In this document: piece after piece, positions 44,768-54,381 of the stretch
How positions within the stretch are numbered: the stretch's first letter is position 1
How the letters are laid out: each line of letters opens with the position of its first letter
DNA from: Ruminococcus sp.
GTDB taxonomy: Bacteria > Bacillota > Clostridia > Oscillospirales > Ruminococcaceae
DNA: 64,000 bases
NCBI RefSeq assembly: GCF_024692365.1
Contig: NZ_JAILMR010000044.1
Coordinates: forward strand, 1 to 64,000
Direction of reading: 5' to 3'
Notes under the pieces: model-generated
The model's input: only the letters and a program-made list of their open reading frames with translations
Databases searched by the model: none
Told to the model about the DNA's origin: nothing
Program-made: the position numbers and the translations under genes

Positions 44768-46219
44768 TTAATAAGCCTTGCCCCAGAGTACCATCTTCTT
44801 TGCAGGCTTGCCGCAGCATACGCATACGTCGCTGATATTATCCTGCTCGAAGGGGATACATCTTGAACCAACGCCAGTCAGTTCCTTTACCTTATCCTCG
44901 CACTCTTCTTCGCCGCACCACATAGCCTTTACGAAACCATCGCCGTTCTCTTCGAGAGCCTTGATGATCTCATCGGTGGTCTTGCAGGAGTATGTTCTTC
45001 TCTCGCGGTTCTCAAGAGCCTTCTGGAATATACCCTCACGTACCGCTTCAAGCTTAGCGTTTACTGTCTCAACAAGCTCGGTGAGAGGTGTGAAAGTCTT
45101 TTCTCTGTCGTGTCTTGTAACTATTACGCACTGACCGTTCTCGATATCCTTGGGTCCCAGCTCGATACGAACAGGCACGCCCTTCATCTCGTACTCAGCG
45201 AACTTCCATCCGGGGGACTGGTCGGTATCATCGAGCTTAACGCGGATTCCTGCTGCTTTCAGCTGCTCGTAAACTTCATTAGCCTTTTCAAGAACGCCTT
45301 CCTTGAACTGCTGAATGGGCACGATAACTGCCTGTACAGGTGCAACTGCGGGAGGCAGTACAAGACCGTTGTCATCGCCGTGGGTCATGATGATAGCGCC
45401 GATAAGACGGGTGGTAACGCCCCATGAAGTCTGGTGGGGGAATGCCAGCTTGTTATCTCTGCCTGTGAACTGGATACCGAAAGCCTTGGCAAAGCCGTCG
45501 CCGAAATAGTGGGAAGTACCTGCCTGAAGAGCCTTACCATCGTGCATAAGTGCTTCGATAGCGTAGGTAGCCTCAGCACCTGCGAACTTATCGCTGTCGG
45601 TCTTTCTGCCCTTAACAACAGGCATAGCCAGCTCCTTCTCGCAGAAGTCAGCATAGCAGTTCAGCATACGCTCTGTCTCTTCGATAGCCTCCTCGGGAGT
45701 TTCGTGGATTGTATGACCCTCCTGCCACAGGAATTCTCTGGAACGGAGGAAAGGACGGGTAGTCTTTTCCCATCTTACAACGCTTACCCACTGGTTATAC
45801 AGCTTGGGCAGGTCACGGTAGCTGTGTACGATATTAGCATAGTGCTCGCAGAACAGAGTCTCGGAAGTAGGTCTTACGCAGAGTCTGTCCTCAAGCTTCT
45901 CGCTTCCGCCGTGAGTTACCCATGCAACTTCGGGCGCAAAGCCCTCAACGTGATCCTTTTCCTTCTGGAGAAGGCTCTCGGGGATAAACATAGGCATACA
46001 AACATTCTCGTGACCCAGTTCCTTGAAACGGGTATCCAGAAGTTTCTGGATGTTCTCCCAGATAGCGTAGCCATAGGGTCTTATTACCATACAGCCCTTA
46101 ACGCTTGTGTAGGCTATCAGCTCTGCCTTAGTGCAGATGTCGGTGTACCACTTTGCGAAATCCTCATCCATTGAGGTTATCGCATCGACCATTTTCTTAT
46201 TCTTTGCCATTTTTTTCAA
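44768..46219 (-). CDS. proS: Prolyl-tRNA synthetase, short (archaeal/eukaryal-like) type
   Basis: [80 protein letters not shown]. Confidence 0.94.
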   Translation of the reverse strand: MKKMAKNKKMVDAITSMDEDFAKWYTDICTKAELIAYTSVKGCMVIRPYGYAIWENIQKLLDTRFKELGHENVCMPMFIPESLLQKEKDHVEGFAPEVAWVTHGGSEKLEDRLCVRPTSETLFCEHYANIVHSYRDLPKLYNQWVSVVRWEKTTRPFLRSREFLWQEGHTIHETPEEAIEETERMLNCYADFCEKELAMPVVKGRKTDSDKFAGAEATYAIEALMHDGKALQAGTSHYFGDGFAKAFGIQFTGRDNKLAFPHQTSWGVTTRLIGAIIMTHGDDNGLVLPPAVAPVQAVIVPIQQFKEGVLEKANEVYEQLKAAGIRVKLDDTDQSPGWKFAEYEMKGVPVRIELGPKDIENGQCVIVTRHDREKTFTPLTELVETVNAKLEAVREGIFQKALENRERRTYSCKTTDEIIKALEENGDGFVKAMWCGEEECEDKVKELTGVGSRCIPFEQDNISDVCVCCGKPAKKMVLWGKAY

Positions 46220-46262
46220 CTCCTAATTATATGTACGGCGAGATCACTCCGCCACTGTTTAC

Positions 46263-47150
46263 TTATTTTTCCGAAAGCTTTTCCAGCTCGGACTTTGTAT
46301 AGTCCCTGTATATCTTTTCCGATGGTTCAAACACGCTTTCCGCGGTATCGGAGATATTTTTCATGACCTTTTTAAGATCGATATTCTCGGGCAAGGTCAG
46401 GAAATTTCCGTCTTCGTCCTCTGACTTTACCGCACAGAAGATGAACTCCCCTGTTTCGGGATCGAATTCAAAATAGTCCGACACCTCTGTTGCTTTTACA
46501 TCAAGGTATTTTTCCTGACCCGCAACAAAGTTCTCGTAGATGAATTCCGTCAGCGCCTGTTTGCTGATCTTGATGACCCTGACTGTATCCTTATCGATAT
46601 GCGTGTCCGCATTCAGTGTGAAGTCATCGATGCACTCGTATACGCCCGCATCATTTTGCAGATATTCGATATCGTGGTACAGCATCGTCCTGCCATTTTC
46701 ACCCACCGCACCGAATCGCATATAGAATGAATCCTGTATATCCTCCGATGGTATGCCGAACAGTTTGTTCAGCTTGAAAATGCTGCAAACGTATCGGATA
46801 TCCATTTTACCATCATGCAGTGAATTCAGCTCGCTGATATTTTCAGCGATAAGCTTATCTGTCTGCTGACTGTCGATGGTGATGATATCTTCCGCACCAC
46901 CGCTGAAACTATTTTCAAAGAAGTCTATCGCTTCAAAATAGCTCTCATCATCAGGATCATCACAGCTATACCCAAAACACAGTTTGCCGTTCAGGTCAAA
47001 CAGCTTAACCTCATCGCGGCTGTCGGTAAGCACCGCAGCTTTATCACCGCGGACTATCAGCCAAGCCAGCGAAAGCGTACCAACGTCCAAGCCCTCTGAC
47101 GCTTTGATTTTCTCAAAAGCATCTGACAAAGCTTCCTCATTCATCTTCAT
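46263..47150 (-). CDS. Hypothetical protein
   Basis: Start reassigned to MKMNEEALSDAFEKIKASEG at 47150; listed N-terminus is out-of-frame translation of the upstream gene. Confidence 0.6.
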   Translation of the reverse strand: MKMNEEALSDAFEKIKASEGLDVGTLSLAWLIVRGDKAAVLTDSRDEVKLFDLNGKLCFGYSCDDPDDESYFEAIDFFENSFSGGAEDIITIDSQQTDKLIAENISELNSLHDGKMDIRYVCSIFKLNKLFGIPSEDIQDSFYMRFGAVGENGRTMLYHDIEYLQNDAGVYECIDDFTLNADTHIDKDTVRVIKISKQALTEFIYENFVAGQEKYLDVKATEVSDYFEFDPETGEFIFCAVKSEDEDGNFLTLPENIDLKKVMKNISDTAESVFEPSEKIYRDYTKSELEKLSEK

Positions 47151-47502
47151 CGCTTTTAACTGCCTGCTTATCTTCCGCCTTCTTCTTTTTCTTGCCGAAA
47201 TTGAAAGCGTAGATATCCTCGTTGTATATCTTGTAATTCGGGTCGAAGCCCTCTTCCTTTGAAGCTTCAAAAGCACTGTGGACTTCGTAGTTTTCCTGGG
47301 GAGAATGTCCCGTAGCAGTATCCTCCACCCTTTCGGGCTCGGCAAGACCTTTGCGTTCGATCTTGTCTGCCAGCTGAGGATTTTTCTTCTGTATCCATTT
47401 CGCCATTCTCGGCGTTACCAGACAAGCCAGCACTATCAGCACCATTATGATGCCGCATTTTAACGCCAGCGAGCCCAGCAGATTCAGTAATTCGTGATTC
47501 AT
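47137..47502 (-). CDS. Hypothetical single-TM protein with charged cytosolic tail
   Basis: MNHELLNLLGSLALKCGIIMVLIVLACLVTPRMAKWIQKKNPQ... Confidence 0.6.
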   Translation of the reverse strand: MNHELLNLLGSLALKCGIIMVLIVLACLVTPRMAKWIQKKNPQLADKIERKGLAEPERVEDTATGHSPQENYEVHSAFEASKEEGFDPNYKIYNEDIYAFNFGKKKKKAEDKQAVKSDEDE

Positions 47503-47873
47503 TAGTGTTCCTCTGTTTCATCGGGGTAATCCCAGAACTTTCCTTTATGGAAGTTAGGGTTGCCCAGCGGCTTAGCCGTCAGTCTGAAAATAACACAGCC
47601 GTCGGGACAGACTACTGTTTTGGTATACTTGCTGTCACCGCCGAGGTTTTCAAGGTCGCCGCCGCTGCGGACAGCTTCCATCAGCGGATACAGCATCATC
47701 ATAGTTTTGGAGCATATGCCGTAGCCGTCCTTGTTGACTGGGCAGCCGTAGGTGCAGGTGTAGGTATCGCCCGGCTCCTCACCGTTGCGGCAGTATCTTT
47801 CGGTCTTGTCACCATGCAGAAATCCGGTGACTTCCACAGTGAACTCGTATTCCTCGTCATACCACTTTTTCAT
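47502..47873 (-). CDS. TIGR04076-like small Cys-containing protein
   Basis: GYGICSKTMMMLYPLMEAVRSGGDLENLGG...VVCPDGCVIFRLTAKPL. Confidence 0.6.
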   Translation of the reverse strand: MKKWYDEEYEFTVEVTGFLHGDKTERYCRNGEEPGDTYTCTYGCPVNKDGYGICSKTMMMLYPLMEAVRSGGDLENLGGDSKYTKTVVCPDGCVIFRLTAKPLGNPNFHKGKFWDYPDETEEH

Positions 47874-47885
47874 GGTGTACCTCCG

Positions 47886-48419
47886 TCAGAATTTGCATTT
47901 ATCGGGGCATTTTTCTTTAAGCAAGGCTTCCAGCTCGGCGGGAGTGCCGTTTAGGTAGCTGTCATTGAATAGCGTGATCATTCTATCTGTAAGTATAGCG
48001 ATATTTTTATCATTTTTATAGACAGAATGAACACTGCTGTAAGGACATTCATTGTGAGAAACCACACCGTTTTTGTGTATCTCTCTCACAAAATACTCAT
48101 CGCCAAAGGTGATGATATCACTGAAATCCGGATGTTTCCGATTGAAACGCCAGACCTTGAACGGCGGGAACATTAAAAATGCAAATGCATATCCTGCGAC
48201 AAATATGATAAAAGTCACAGATAATACAAAAACCATTCTTATGTCGCCAACAAAAATATAATATTCTAGCGAACCCAGATAGTCCTTTTTAATGAAATAA
48301 TTATAAACAATGCATATCAATATGCCGATCTGAGTTGTGACAGCTACCCAAAAGACCGGTGAACGAGATAGTCTGTTCCACACTTTTTGGGGATATTTTT
48401 TTAAATCAACTTGTATCAT
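47886..48419 (-). CDS. YcxB-like membrane protein, paralogue 1
   Basis: MIQVDLKKYP..., two TMs, ends NDSYLNGTPAELEALLKEKC. Confidence 0.6.
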   Translation of the reverse strand: MIQVDLKKYPQKVWNRLSRSPVFWVAVTTQIGILICIVYNYFIKKDYLGSLEYYIFVGDIRMVFVLSVTFIIFVAGYAFAFLMFPPFKVWRFNRKHPDFSDIITFGDEYFVREIHKNGVVSHNECPYSSVHSVYKNDKNIAILTDRMITLFNDSYLNGTPAELEALLKEKCPDKCKF

Positions 48420-48973
48420 TATGACCTCCCGCTCCTGTATTTGTTTCCGCATTTTTCTTTCAGCAGAGATTCTAACTCGGCGGGTGAACCGTTTATGTAT
48501 GCATCATCAAAAATGCAGACGGCATATTTAAGCATAATTATTATTGAATCTTTCCGGCGCTTTACAGACTTTATATTGGTATATGGTATATCTATATGTG
48601 TTTTTTGGCCATTGTACGAAATTTCGTTCGCTATTTTTTCCTCATCGAAAACAAATATGTTAACGTAGTCAGGAGAATACTTGGCAATTTTCCTTGACTG
48701 TAACGGAGGCAGTGTAAGTATGATCACTATCGGGAATAGCACATAAACAACCAGCCAAAGAAATACAGATCCATAAAAACTCTTATCCTGTAAAAGGTTT
48801 TTGATACTGTCATTTTTTATCAGCGTAGCAGCCAAACCAGTCGAACCCATTTCCAGAACAGTTACAACTGCGGCAAGCAAAATATAAAATGCCATAAAGA
48901 TCCAGTATTTAGTATTCAGCATTCGTCTGACCCAAAGTGTTCTTGTATCAAGCTTATAATTGACCTGTATCAT
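48419..48973 (-). CDS. YcxB-like membrane protein, paralogue 2
   Basis: MIQVNYKLDTRT..., two TMs, ends DDAYINGSPAELESLLKEKC; stop overlaps start of paralogue 1. Confidence 0.6.
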   Translation of the reverse strand: MIQVNYKLDTRTLWVRRMLNTKYWIFMAFYILLAAVVTVLEMGSTGLAATLIKNDSIKNLLQDKSFYGSVFLWLVVYVLFPIVIILTLPPLQSRKIAKYSPDYVNIFVFDEEKIANEISYNGQKTHIDIPYTNIKSVKRRKDSIIIMLKYAVCIFDDAYINGSPAELESLLKEKCGNKYRSGRS

Positions 48974-48982
48974 ATCGTCCTC

Positions 48983-50428
48983 CTAGAACCTGAAATACAA
49001 AAACGGATTGAAGGAGTTGCCTGCCAGGTAAGCTACCGATACTATGAACAGCAGGGTGCATTCTGCGGGCACCAGTACGTTTTCGTACATTACAGGCTTG
49101 TGCTTTGCAAGGAATCCGCCTGCTTTTTTGATAAGCGGAGTCGAGCAAACTATCGCAAGCAGGAACAGTACTGCATTCTGTGTCAGCCAGAATGATGTCT
49201 GACCGTTCCAGAAGGGAAGTCCGCCGAAGCCGAACATATTTTTAAGGTTCTGCAAAAGTGCTGATGTATCTTCATAGGCGAATATTCCCCAGCCGATGAC
49301 TATCAGCAGAAGTGCATAGATATGCTGTACTATCTTTGGCGATTTTTTTAGCAGTTTAAGCATGAAGTTTTTCTCCAGCAGGAGTATCACGCCGAAGTAA
49401 ACACCCCACATCATGAAGTTCCAGTTAGCGCCGTGCCAGAAGCCAGTCAGGAACCATACCACCATGATGTTAACGCACTGTCTTGCCTTGCCCTTGCGGT
49501 TTCCGCCCAAGGGGATATAAACATAATCCCTGAACCAGCTTGACAGCGATATGTGCCATCTGCGCCAGAATTCGGTGATGGAATCGGATATGTAGGGGTA
49601 GTTGAAGTTCTCAAGAAAATCAAACCCGAACATCTTGCCAAGACCTATCGCCATATCGGAATAGCCCGAAAAATCAAAGTATATCTGGAATGTATATGCG
49701 ATTATGCCTATCCAGCTGGCAGCCACGCTCAGTTCGTTCTGTGACGAATGGGATATACTGTCAAAAAGCTCACCTACCGCATTGGCGATAATGACCTTTT
49801 TGCCCAGTCCGACGCAGAAACGCTTTACACCCTCTGCGAACTTTTCGGTACTCTCGTTTCTGTTGACCAGCTGTTCGGCTACGTCAACATACCTGACTAT
49901 CGGTCCTGCAATAAGCTGGGGGAACAATGCCACATATGTGCCAAGATGAAGTATATTCTTCTGGCACTTTACGTTGCCCCTGTATACGTCGATAACATAG
50001 GAGAGGGTCTGGAAGCTGTAAAAGCTTATGCCTATGGGCAGTGCCAGACCAGTGGGCTTTATCTGTGTGCCCGCGGCGGAGTTGATAGTGTTTATAAAGA
50101 AATCCGTATACTTGAAAAACAGCAGCAGTCCCAGATTCCAGACCACCGCTGTCATCATCGCGGCAAAAGGACCTTTGCTGTCCTTTTTGTTTTCGGGCAG
50201 GCGGGTCTTATCCGCCAGTATGCCCGTGATGTAAGCCACTATTATCGACAGACACATAAGAAATATGTATATCGGTTCGCCCCATGCGTAGAACACAAGG
50301 CTGAACAGGAACAGCACAGCATTCTGGGCTGTTCTTGCGTGCTTTCTAAACAGTACGGGCATCAGGAAATACATCAGCAGTACTGCGGGCAGAAAGCCAA
50401 AAAGGAAGGTCGTACTTGAAAAAAGCAT
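48983..50428 (-). CDS. MBOAT family O-acyltransferase (second locus)
   Basis: LPIGISFYSFQTLSYVIDVYRG; SSWFRDYVYIPLGGNRKG; VWFLTGFWHGANWNFMMWGVYFG. Confidence 0.94.
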   Translation of the reverse strand: MLFSSTTFLFGFLPAVLLMYFLMPVLFRKHARTAQNAVLFLFSLVFYAWGEPIYIFLMCLSIIVAYITGILADKTRLPENKKDSKGPFAAMMTAVVWNLGLLLFFKYTDFFINTINSAAGTQIKPTGLALPIGISFYSFQTLSYVIDVYRGNVKCQKNILHLGTYVALFPQLIAGPIVRYVDVAEQLVNRNESTEKFAEGVKRFCVGLGKKVIIANAVGELFDSISHSSQNELSVAASWIGIIAYTFQIYFDFSGYSDMAIGLGKMFGFDFLENFNYPYISDSITEFWRRWHISLSSWFRDYVYIPLGGNRKGKARQCVNIMVVWFLTGFWHGANWNFMMWGVYFGVILLLEKNFMLKLLKKSPKIVQHIYALLLIVIGWGIFAYEDTSALLQNLKNMFGFGGLPFWNGQTSFWLTQNAVLFLLAIVCSTPLIKKAGGFLAKHKPVMYENVLVPAECTLLFIVSVAYLAGNSFNPFLYFRF

Positions 50429-50928
50429 TAACCGATTATCTCCTTAGCCTTTGCGCTGTCGCCTGATACACAGTAGTATACATAATTTCCCTTTACGGTC
50501 AGCACGGCATCATCCAGCTTAGGAGCCTGCTCGGGCTTGTAATCGGTGAATGTGCCCTTCTGGTTGTTAAGTCTCATAGTAAGAGCTGCCTCGATGGAAG
50601 TTGCCATCTCTTCACTGTTTGCTTCAAAGCAGCCTATCTCTTCGGGAGTAGCGCCTGTGGAGCTTACATAGACCTTTGCTGTCTTGTAAGAATCAGCTGA
50701 TACGCCCAGTATCTTATTGATCTTGTCACTGTCGAATTCAATGAGGCTGTCCTCAAAAGTGATATCGCTCTTCATCTTATCAGCAACTGCTGTAACATCA
50801 ACAGTCTCTGTTGCTGTCTGAGCCTTGTCGCCGCCCTTATCGCTGTCTTCCTTTTTGCCGCATGATGCGCAGGCGCAGGTAACTGTCATAGCTGCAAGAA
50901 TGATACATAATGTTTTTTTGATATTCAT
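50428..50928 (-). CDS. DUF4358-type lipoprotein
   Basis: Lipobox-like ILAAMTVTCACASCGKKED; start overlaps with upstream-coupled MBOAT gene. Confidence 0.7.
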   Translation of the reverse strand: MNIKKTLCIILAAMTVTCACASCGKKEDSDKGGDKAQTATETVDVTAVADKMKSDITFEDSLIEFDSDKINKILGVSADSYKTAKVYVSSTGATPEEIGCFEANSEEMATSIEAALTMRLNNQKGTFTDYKPEQAPKLDDAVLTVKGNYVYYCVSGDSAKAKEIIG

Positions 50929-50967
50929 TTTAATTCACCTTATCCTTTTAATCTTATATTCATACCA

Positions 50968-51849
50968 TCAGGTATTGTCTATTATGAAATTCTGCCAGTA
51001 CAGGCAATAGTCGGCGGTCATGTGTATGCCGTCGGGAGAAGCTTCCTTGGGGAGGTAGCCGTTTTCATCCGCAACAGCAGAAGAACAGTCGAGATAATGC
51101 AGCCCCAGTTCGCCTGCCACCTTTTCTATCGAAGCGGAGAATGTACGGGCATTCTCGTTATTAACGGCATCGCCATCCTGATCCTGTGATTCTGACAGAG
51201 GAAGTATACCAATGAGGTATATCTCGGCATTGGGCTGATAACTCTGTATGGTCTTTACCATCTCGGTATAGTGTTCTTCAAAGGTCTCGACATAAGGCCA
51301 GCCCATCTCGTTAGTACCGAAGCTTATGAACACTCTGCCGAACTGACGTGAACTGAGCGCCTGTGCAAGAGTCCCCACTGAACCGTCACCCTGTGCTATC
51401 TCGTTGGAAGTCAGCACAGTATCGATATTAAGTCCGACTGCGCAAAGGAAAGTCGCCTGTGGCTTATCGGTACTGTTCATCATAGCAACAGTACGGCTGT
51501 CACCGATAAACACTGCATCGCCGAGATCATCGGCAGTATCCTTTGGGACAGTGTATGGGTGTGCACCATCTGAAATTTCGGGCGCTATGGAACTTGTTTC
51601 CTCTGCTGCTGAACTTTCAGGTTCGGCTTCCGAGGTTTCAGTTTCTTTTTCTTTCGCTTCATGCGAGGTTATTTCAATTTTGGGCGCAGTCTTTTCAACC
51701 TTTGTGTCAACTGCGGGTTTATGTGCATCTTTAACGGCGGCAAACACCGACCAGCACACAGTAAACAGCATACACCCCAGACACAAGGCAGTGATCATAT
51801 TCTGCTGCGCTTTTACGCGCCTTTTTCTGATAACCGAATTACTTTCCAT
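50968..51849 (-). CDS. Membrane-anchored SGNH/GDSL hydrolase
   Basis: AVFIGDSRTVAMM, ISFGTNEMGWPY, SPDGIHMTADYC. Confidence 0.85.
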   Translation of the reverse strand: MESNSVIRKRRVKAQQNMITALCLGCMLFTVCWSVFAAVKDAHKPAVDTKVEKTAPKIEITSHEAKEKETETSEAEPESSAAEETSSIAPEISDGAHPYTVPKDTADDLGDAVFIGDSRTVAMMNSTDKPQATFLCAVGLNIDTVLTSNEIAQGDGSVGTLAQALSSRQFGRVFISFGTNEMGWPYVETFEEHYTEMVKTIQSYQPNAEIYLIGILPLSESQDQDGDAVNNENARTFSASIEKVAGELGLHYLDCSSAVADENGYLPKEASPDGIHMTADYCLYWQNFIIDNT

Positions 51850-51883
51850 CTCTTATTTCCTCTGCACATAACTAGATAAGTAT

Positions 51884-51912
51884 ATCATACCATATTTCCG
51901 AGATATTTGCAA
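51884..51912 (-). promoter_or_regulatory. SigA-type promoter of second MBOAT operon
   Basis: Reverse strand TTGCAA-N17-TATGAT. Confidence 0.55.
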
Positions 51913-52040
51913 GTACATTCTATTAATTTACCCGAAAATCGATTTTTATACTGATATCAGGCGATTCAACATAATTAGATTTTGGAATACTGCCAAAGCT
52001 ATATATCAGCGGATAAACCGAATTTTCTGCAGGACATACA

Positions 52041-52073
52041 AAAGGCAGACATATCATCGTTATGCCTGCCTTT
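52041..52073 (-). terminator. Intrinsic terminator after maf
   Basis: AAAGGCAG ... CTGCCTTT hairpin. Confidence 0.5.
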
Positions 52074-52080
52074 GTTGCTG

Positions 52081-52668
52081 TTAATCTAACATTTCATGCA
52101 GCTTGATCGCAAGCTTGGATACGGGCAGTCCAACAACGTTGAAGAAATCGCCCTCGATCTTATCCACGAGAAGTGTTCCCTCGCCCTGTATGCCGTAAGC
52201 GCCCGCCTTATCCATCGGTTCGCCCGTATTGATATAATCCTCTATCTCCTCATCGGTGAGATCTTTGAACCAGACCTTTGTTGTTTCGGTAAAGGTATCG
52301 GTATGACCTTTATAACTGATGGATACTCCTGTATCTACGGTATGCATACGTCCCGAAAGAAGTTTCAGCATACGCACTGCATCCTCTTTATCCTTGGGTT
52401 TTCCGAGTATCTCGCCGTCAGCGGTGGTAACTACAGTATCACAGCCGATAACGACAGCTTTCTGATATACATCGGCAATACACTTGCACTTCTGGAACGA
52501 CAGAAAACCGGGAACATCGCCTGCACTCAGTGCCTCGGGGACTGCTTCTCCGCAGTCGGCAGGTATCACCCTGAATGACGGGCATATAAGCTGCATAAGT
52601 TCTTTTCTTCTCGGTGATGCTGATGCAAGTATCACATCATATTCCATCAGCAGATTTTTGATAGTCAA
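52081..52668 (-). CDS. maf: Maf-like nucleoside triphosphate pyrophosphatase
   Basis: VILASASPRRKELM; VVIGCDTVVTTADGEILGKPKDKEDAVRML; GAYGIQGEG. Confidence 0.93.
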   Translation of the reverse strand: MTIKNLLMEYDVILASASPRRKELMQLICPSFRVIPADCGEAVPEALSAGDVPGFLSFQKCKCIADVYQKAVVIGCDTVVTTADGEILGKPKDKEDAVRMLKLLSGRMHTVDTGVSISYKGHTDTFTETTKVWFKDLTDEEIEDYINTGEPMDKAGAYGIQGEGTLLVDKIEGDFFNVVGLPVSKLAIKLHEMLD

Positions 52669-52670
52669 AC

Positions 52671-54218
52671 TTAATACCCTCCATTTTGCTCATACGACCA
52701 GTTGCTGTCTGAATCGTAGTAGCTTCCGTTATCATAACCGCCGTTATCGTAGGTGGTATCCGATGTATAGGTCGTATCCGAAGACCACTGATCGTTGGAT
52801 GCGGAATAATCCGACCACTGCGAAGTAGTATCGCTGTAACCGTAATCGGTCTGCGGTGCGGTATAGCCTGTATCATCATCGGCTGCCGCGGTATTTGAAG
52901 TATCTTTACTTGTATCCTCGGGTGGTTCCTCAGAACCTTCCGCAGGCTTGGAAAGTTCAAGCTTTGCATCGACGTAATAGTGGGTCAGTATCTGGTCGTA
53001 TGTCCAGCCGTTTTCAGCGTAGTAATGTGCGCCCCACTGTGACATACCCACGCCGTGTCCCCAGCCGCAGGAAGTGAATGTGAATTCGCCGTCCTTGTAC
53101 TTTATTGTTATGGCGTTGGATTTAAGACCCATCATATTACAGAGCTGGTTGCCTGTGAGCTTGCAGTTATCTCTGCCGTCAATAGTGACGGTATCGATAT
53201 AAACAACGCTGTATGCTCTGTCGATAGTGAACCACTTGGTCTGGTCATCAGAGAGAGTTATACCGAAGCGTCCCTCAAGCATGGACTTGACCTGTGATTT
53301 AGAATATTTCTTTTCGATGCCCCAGTTTACATCCTGGCTGTCGAATTCGCTTTCAACACATTTAAGGTAGGGATAATCCATGCTCCAGATATCGCCTGCG
53401 GTTGTAGTATAACCCGCACTTGAAGCTGAATACACAGCATTGATTATCTCGCCGTCATAGTGCATAGCCTGACCTTCAACGGATTCGACTAAGCTCTCAA
53501 GCTTGGAAGAATAGCCGTATCTCAGACCTATGGTAGGTGTCAGACCGTGCTCCTGATTGAATCTCAGGTGAGAATATGCTGCGACTATCTGCGCTTTTAT
53601 CGCATCGTCGTCCCATGTATCACCTATCTCGTTATTGACCATCAGGCAGAGAAGTTCATGACCGTTCATAACAACGGTAGAGCCTGAATTTTCATCATGC
53701 ACCCTGAAATACTCGCCTGCCACGCTTCTGGTAGCGGTAAGTTTCTGGGGTGCTGCCTTTTCGGGATAATAGATAAGTGTATCCTGTTCGGGGAAAGGCA
53801 CCGTGAAATCGTCGGGGTCGGTGATAGCGGCACTGTTGACCTTGAAGCCCTTGCACTTAGTTTCGGCAGCGGACATATCGTACTCGCTTATTGCCGCTTT
53901 TTTATACTTGGGAAAAGTCATCTTTTTTACAACAGGCTCAGCTTCGACCTTTTTGGTCTCCTGCTTGGGTTCAGCCTTTGGGGCAGTCTTTTCCGCCTTG
54001 GGCTTAGCGGCAGGTTTTTCTGCTTTCTGTGTTACGGCAGATTTTACGGTCTCTTTAGCTTCTACCCTCTTCGCGGGATTGAAAGCGCTGTCAGTCAGCA
54101 TGAGCAGTCCGCAGCCGCCGGTGACGGCAACGCCTGTTACAAGCATCCTGATATGTGCCGCGATCTGTCTTCTGACAGATGCCTTGCTGTTATTTTCGTC
54201 TTTAGTCTTGCTCATCAC
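52671..54218 (-). CDS. SpoIID/LytB-domain protein with aromatic/Ser-rich low-complexity tail
   Basis: ELLCLMVNNEIGDTWDDDAIKAQIVAAYSH; AVYSASSAGYTTTAGDIW; SCGWGHGVGMSQWGAHYYAENG. Confidence 0.88.
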   Translation of the reverse strand: MMSKTKDENNSKASVRRQIAAHIRMLVTGVAVTGGCGLLMLTDSAFNPAKRVEAKETVKSAVTQKAEKPAAKPKAEKTAPKAEPKQETKKVEAEPVVKKMTFPKYKKAAISEYDMSAAETKCKGFKVNSAAITDPDDFTVPFPEQDTLIYYPEKAAPQKLTATRSVAGEYFRVHDENSGSTVVMNGHELLCLMVNNEIGDTWDDDAIKAQIVAAYSHLRFNQEHGLTPTIGLRYGYSSKLESLVESVEGQAMHYDGEIINAVYSASSAGYTTTAGDIWSMDYPYLKCVESEFDSQDVNWGIEKKYSKSQVKSMLEGRFGITLSDDQTKWFTIDRAYSVVYIDTVTIDGRDNCKLTGNQLCNMMGLKSNAITIKYKDGEFTFTSCGWGHGVGMSQWGAHYYAENGWTYDQILTHYYVDAKLELSKPAEGSEEPPEDTSKDTSNTAAADDDTGYTAPQTDYGYSDTTSQWSDYSASNDQWSSDTTYTSDTTYDNGGYDNGSYYDSDSNWSYEQNGGY

Positions 54219-54381
54219 AAAATTACCTCAAACGTTTAAGATTCGTTGTTTAGGGCTAAAAGCCCACACTGTATAGTTTACCAAATAAAGAGAAAAAGTC
54301 AAGACAAAACTCATGTCTGCCCTGACTTTTCGTATGTCTTACCAAATGCTGCACAAAAACTGTTCAGAGCCGTTATGCACT

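Noticed and set aside
46540-46725. Many 60-150 aa ORFs opposite annotated genes throughout the window
   Set aside because: Antisense or out-of-frame shadows of longer genes with recognisable families; no independent support.
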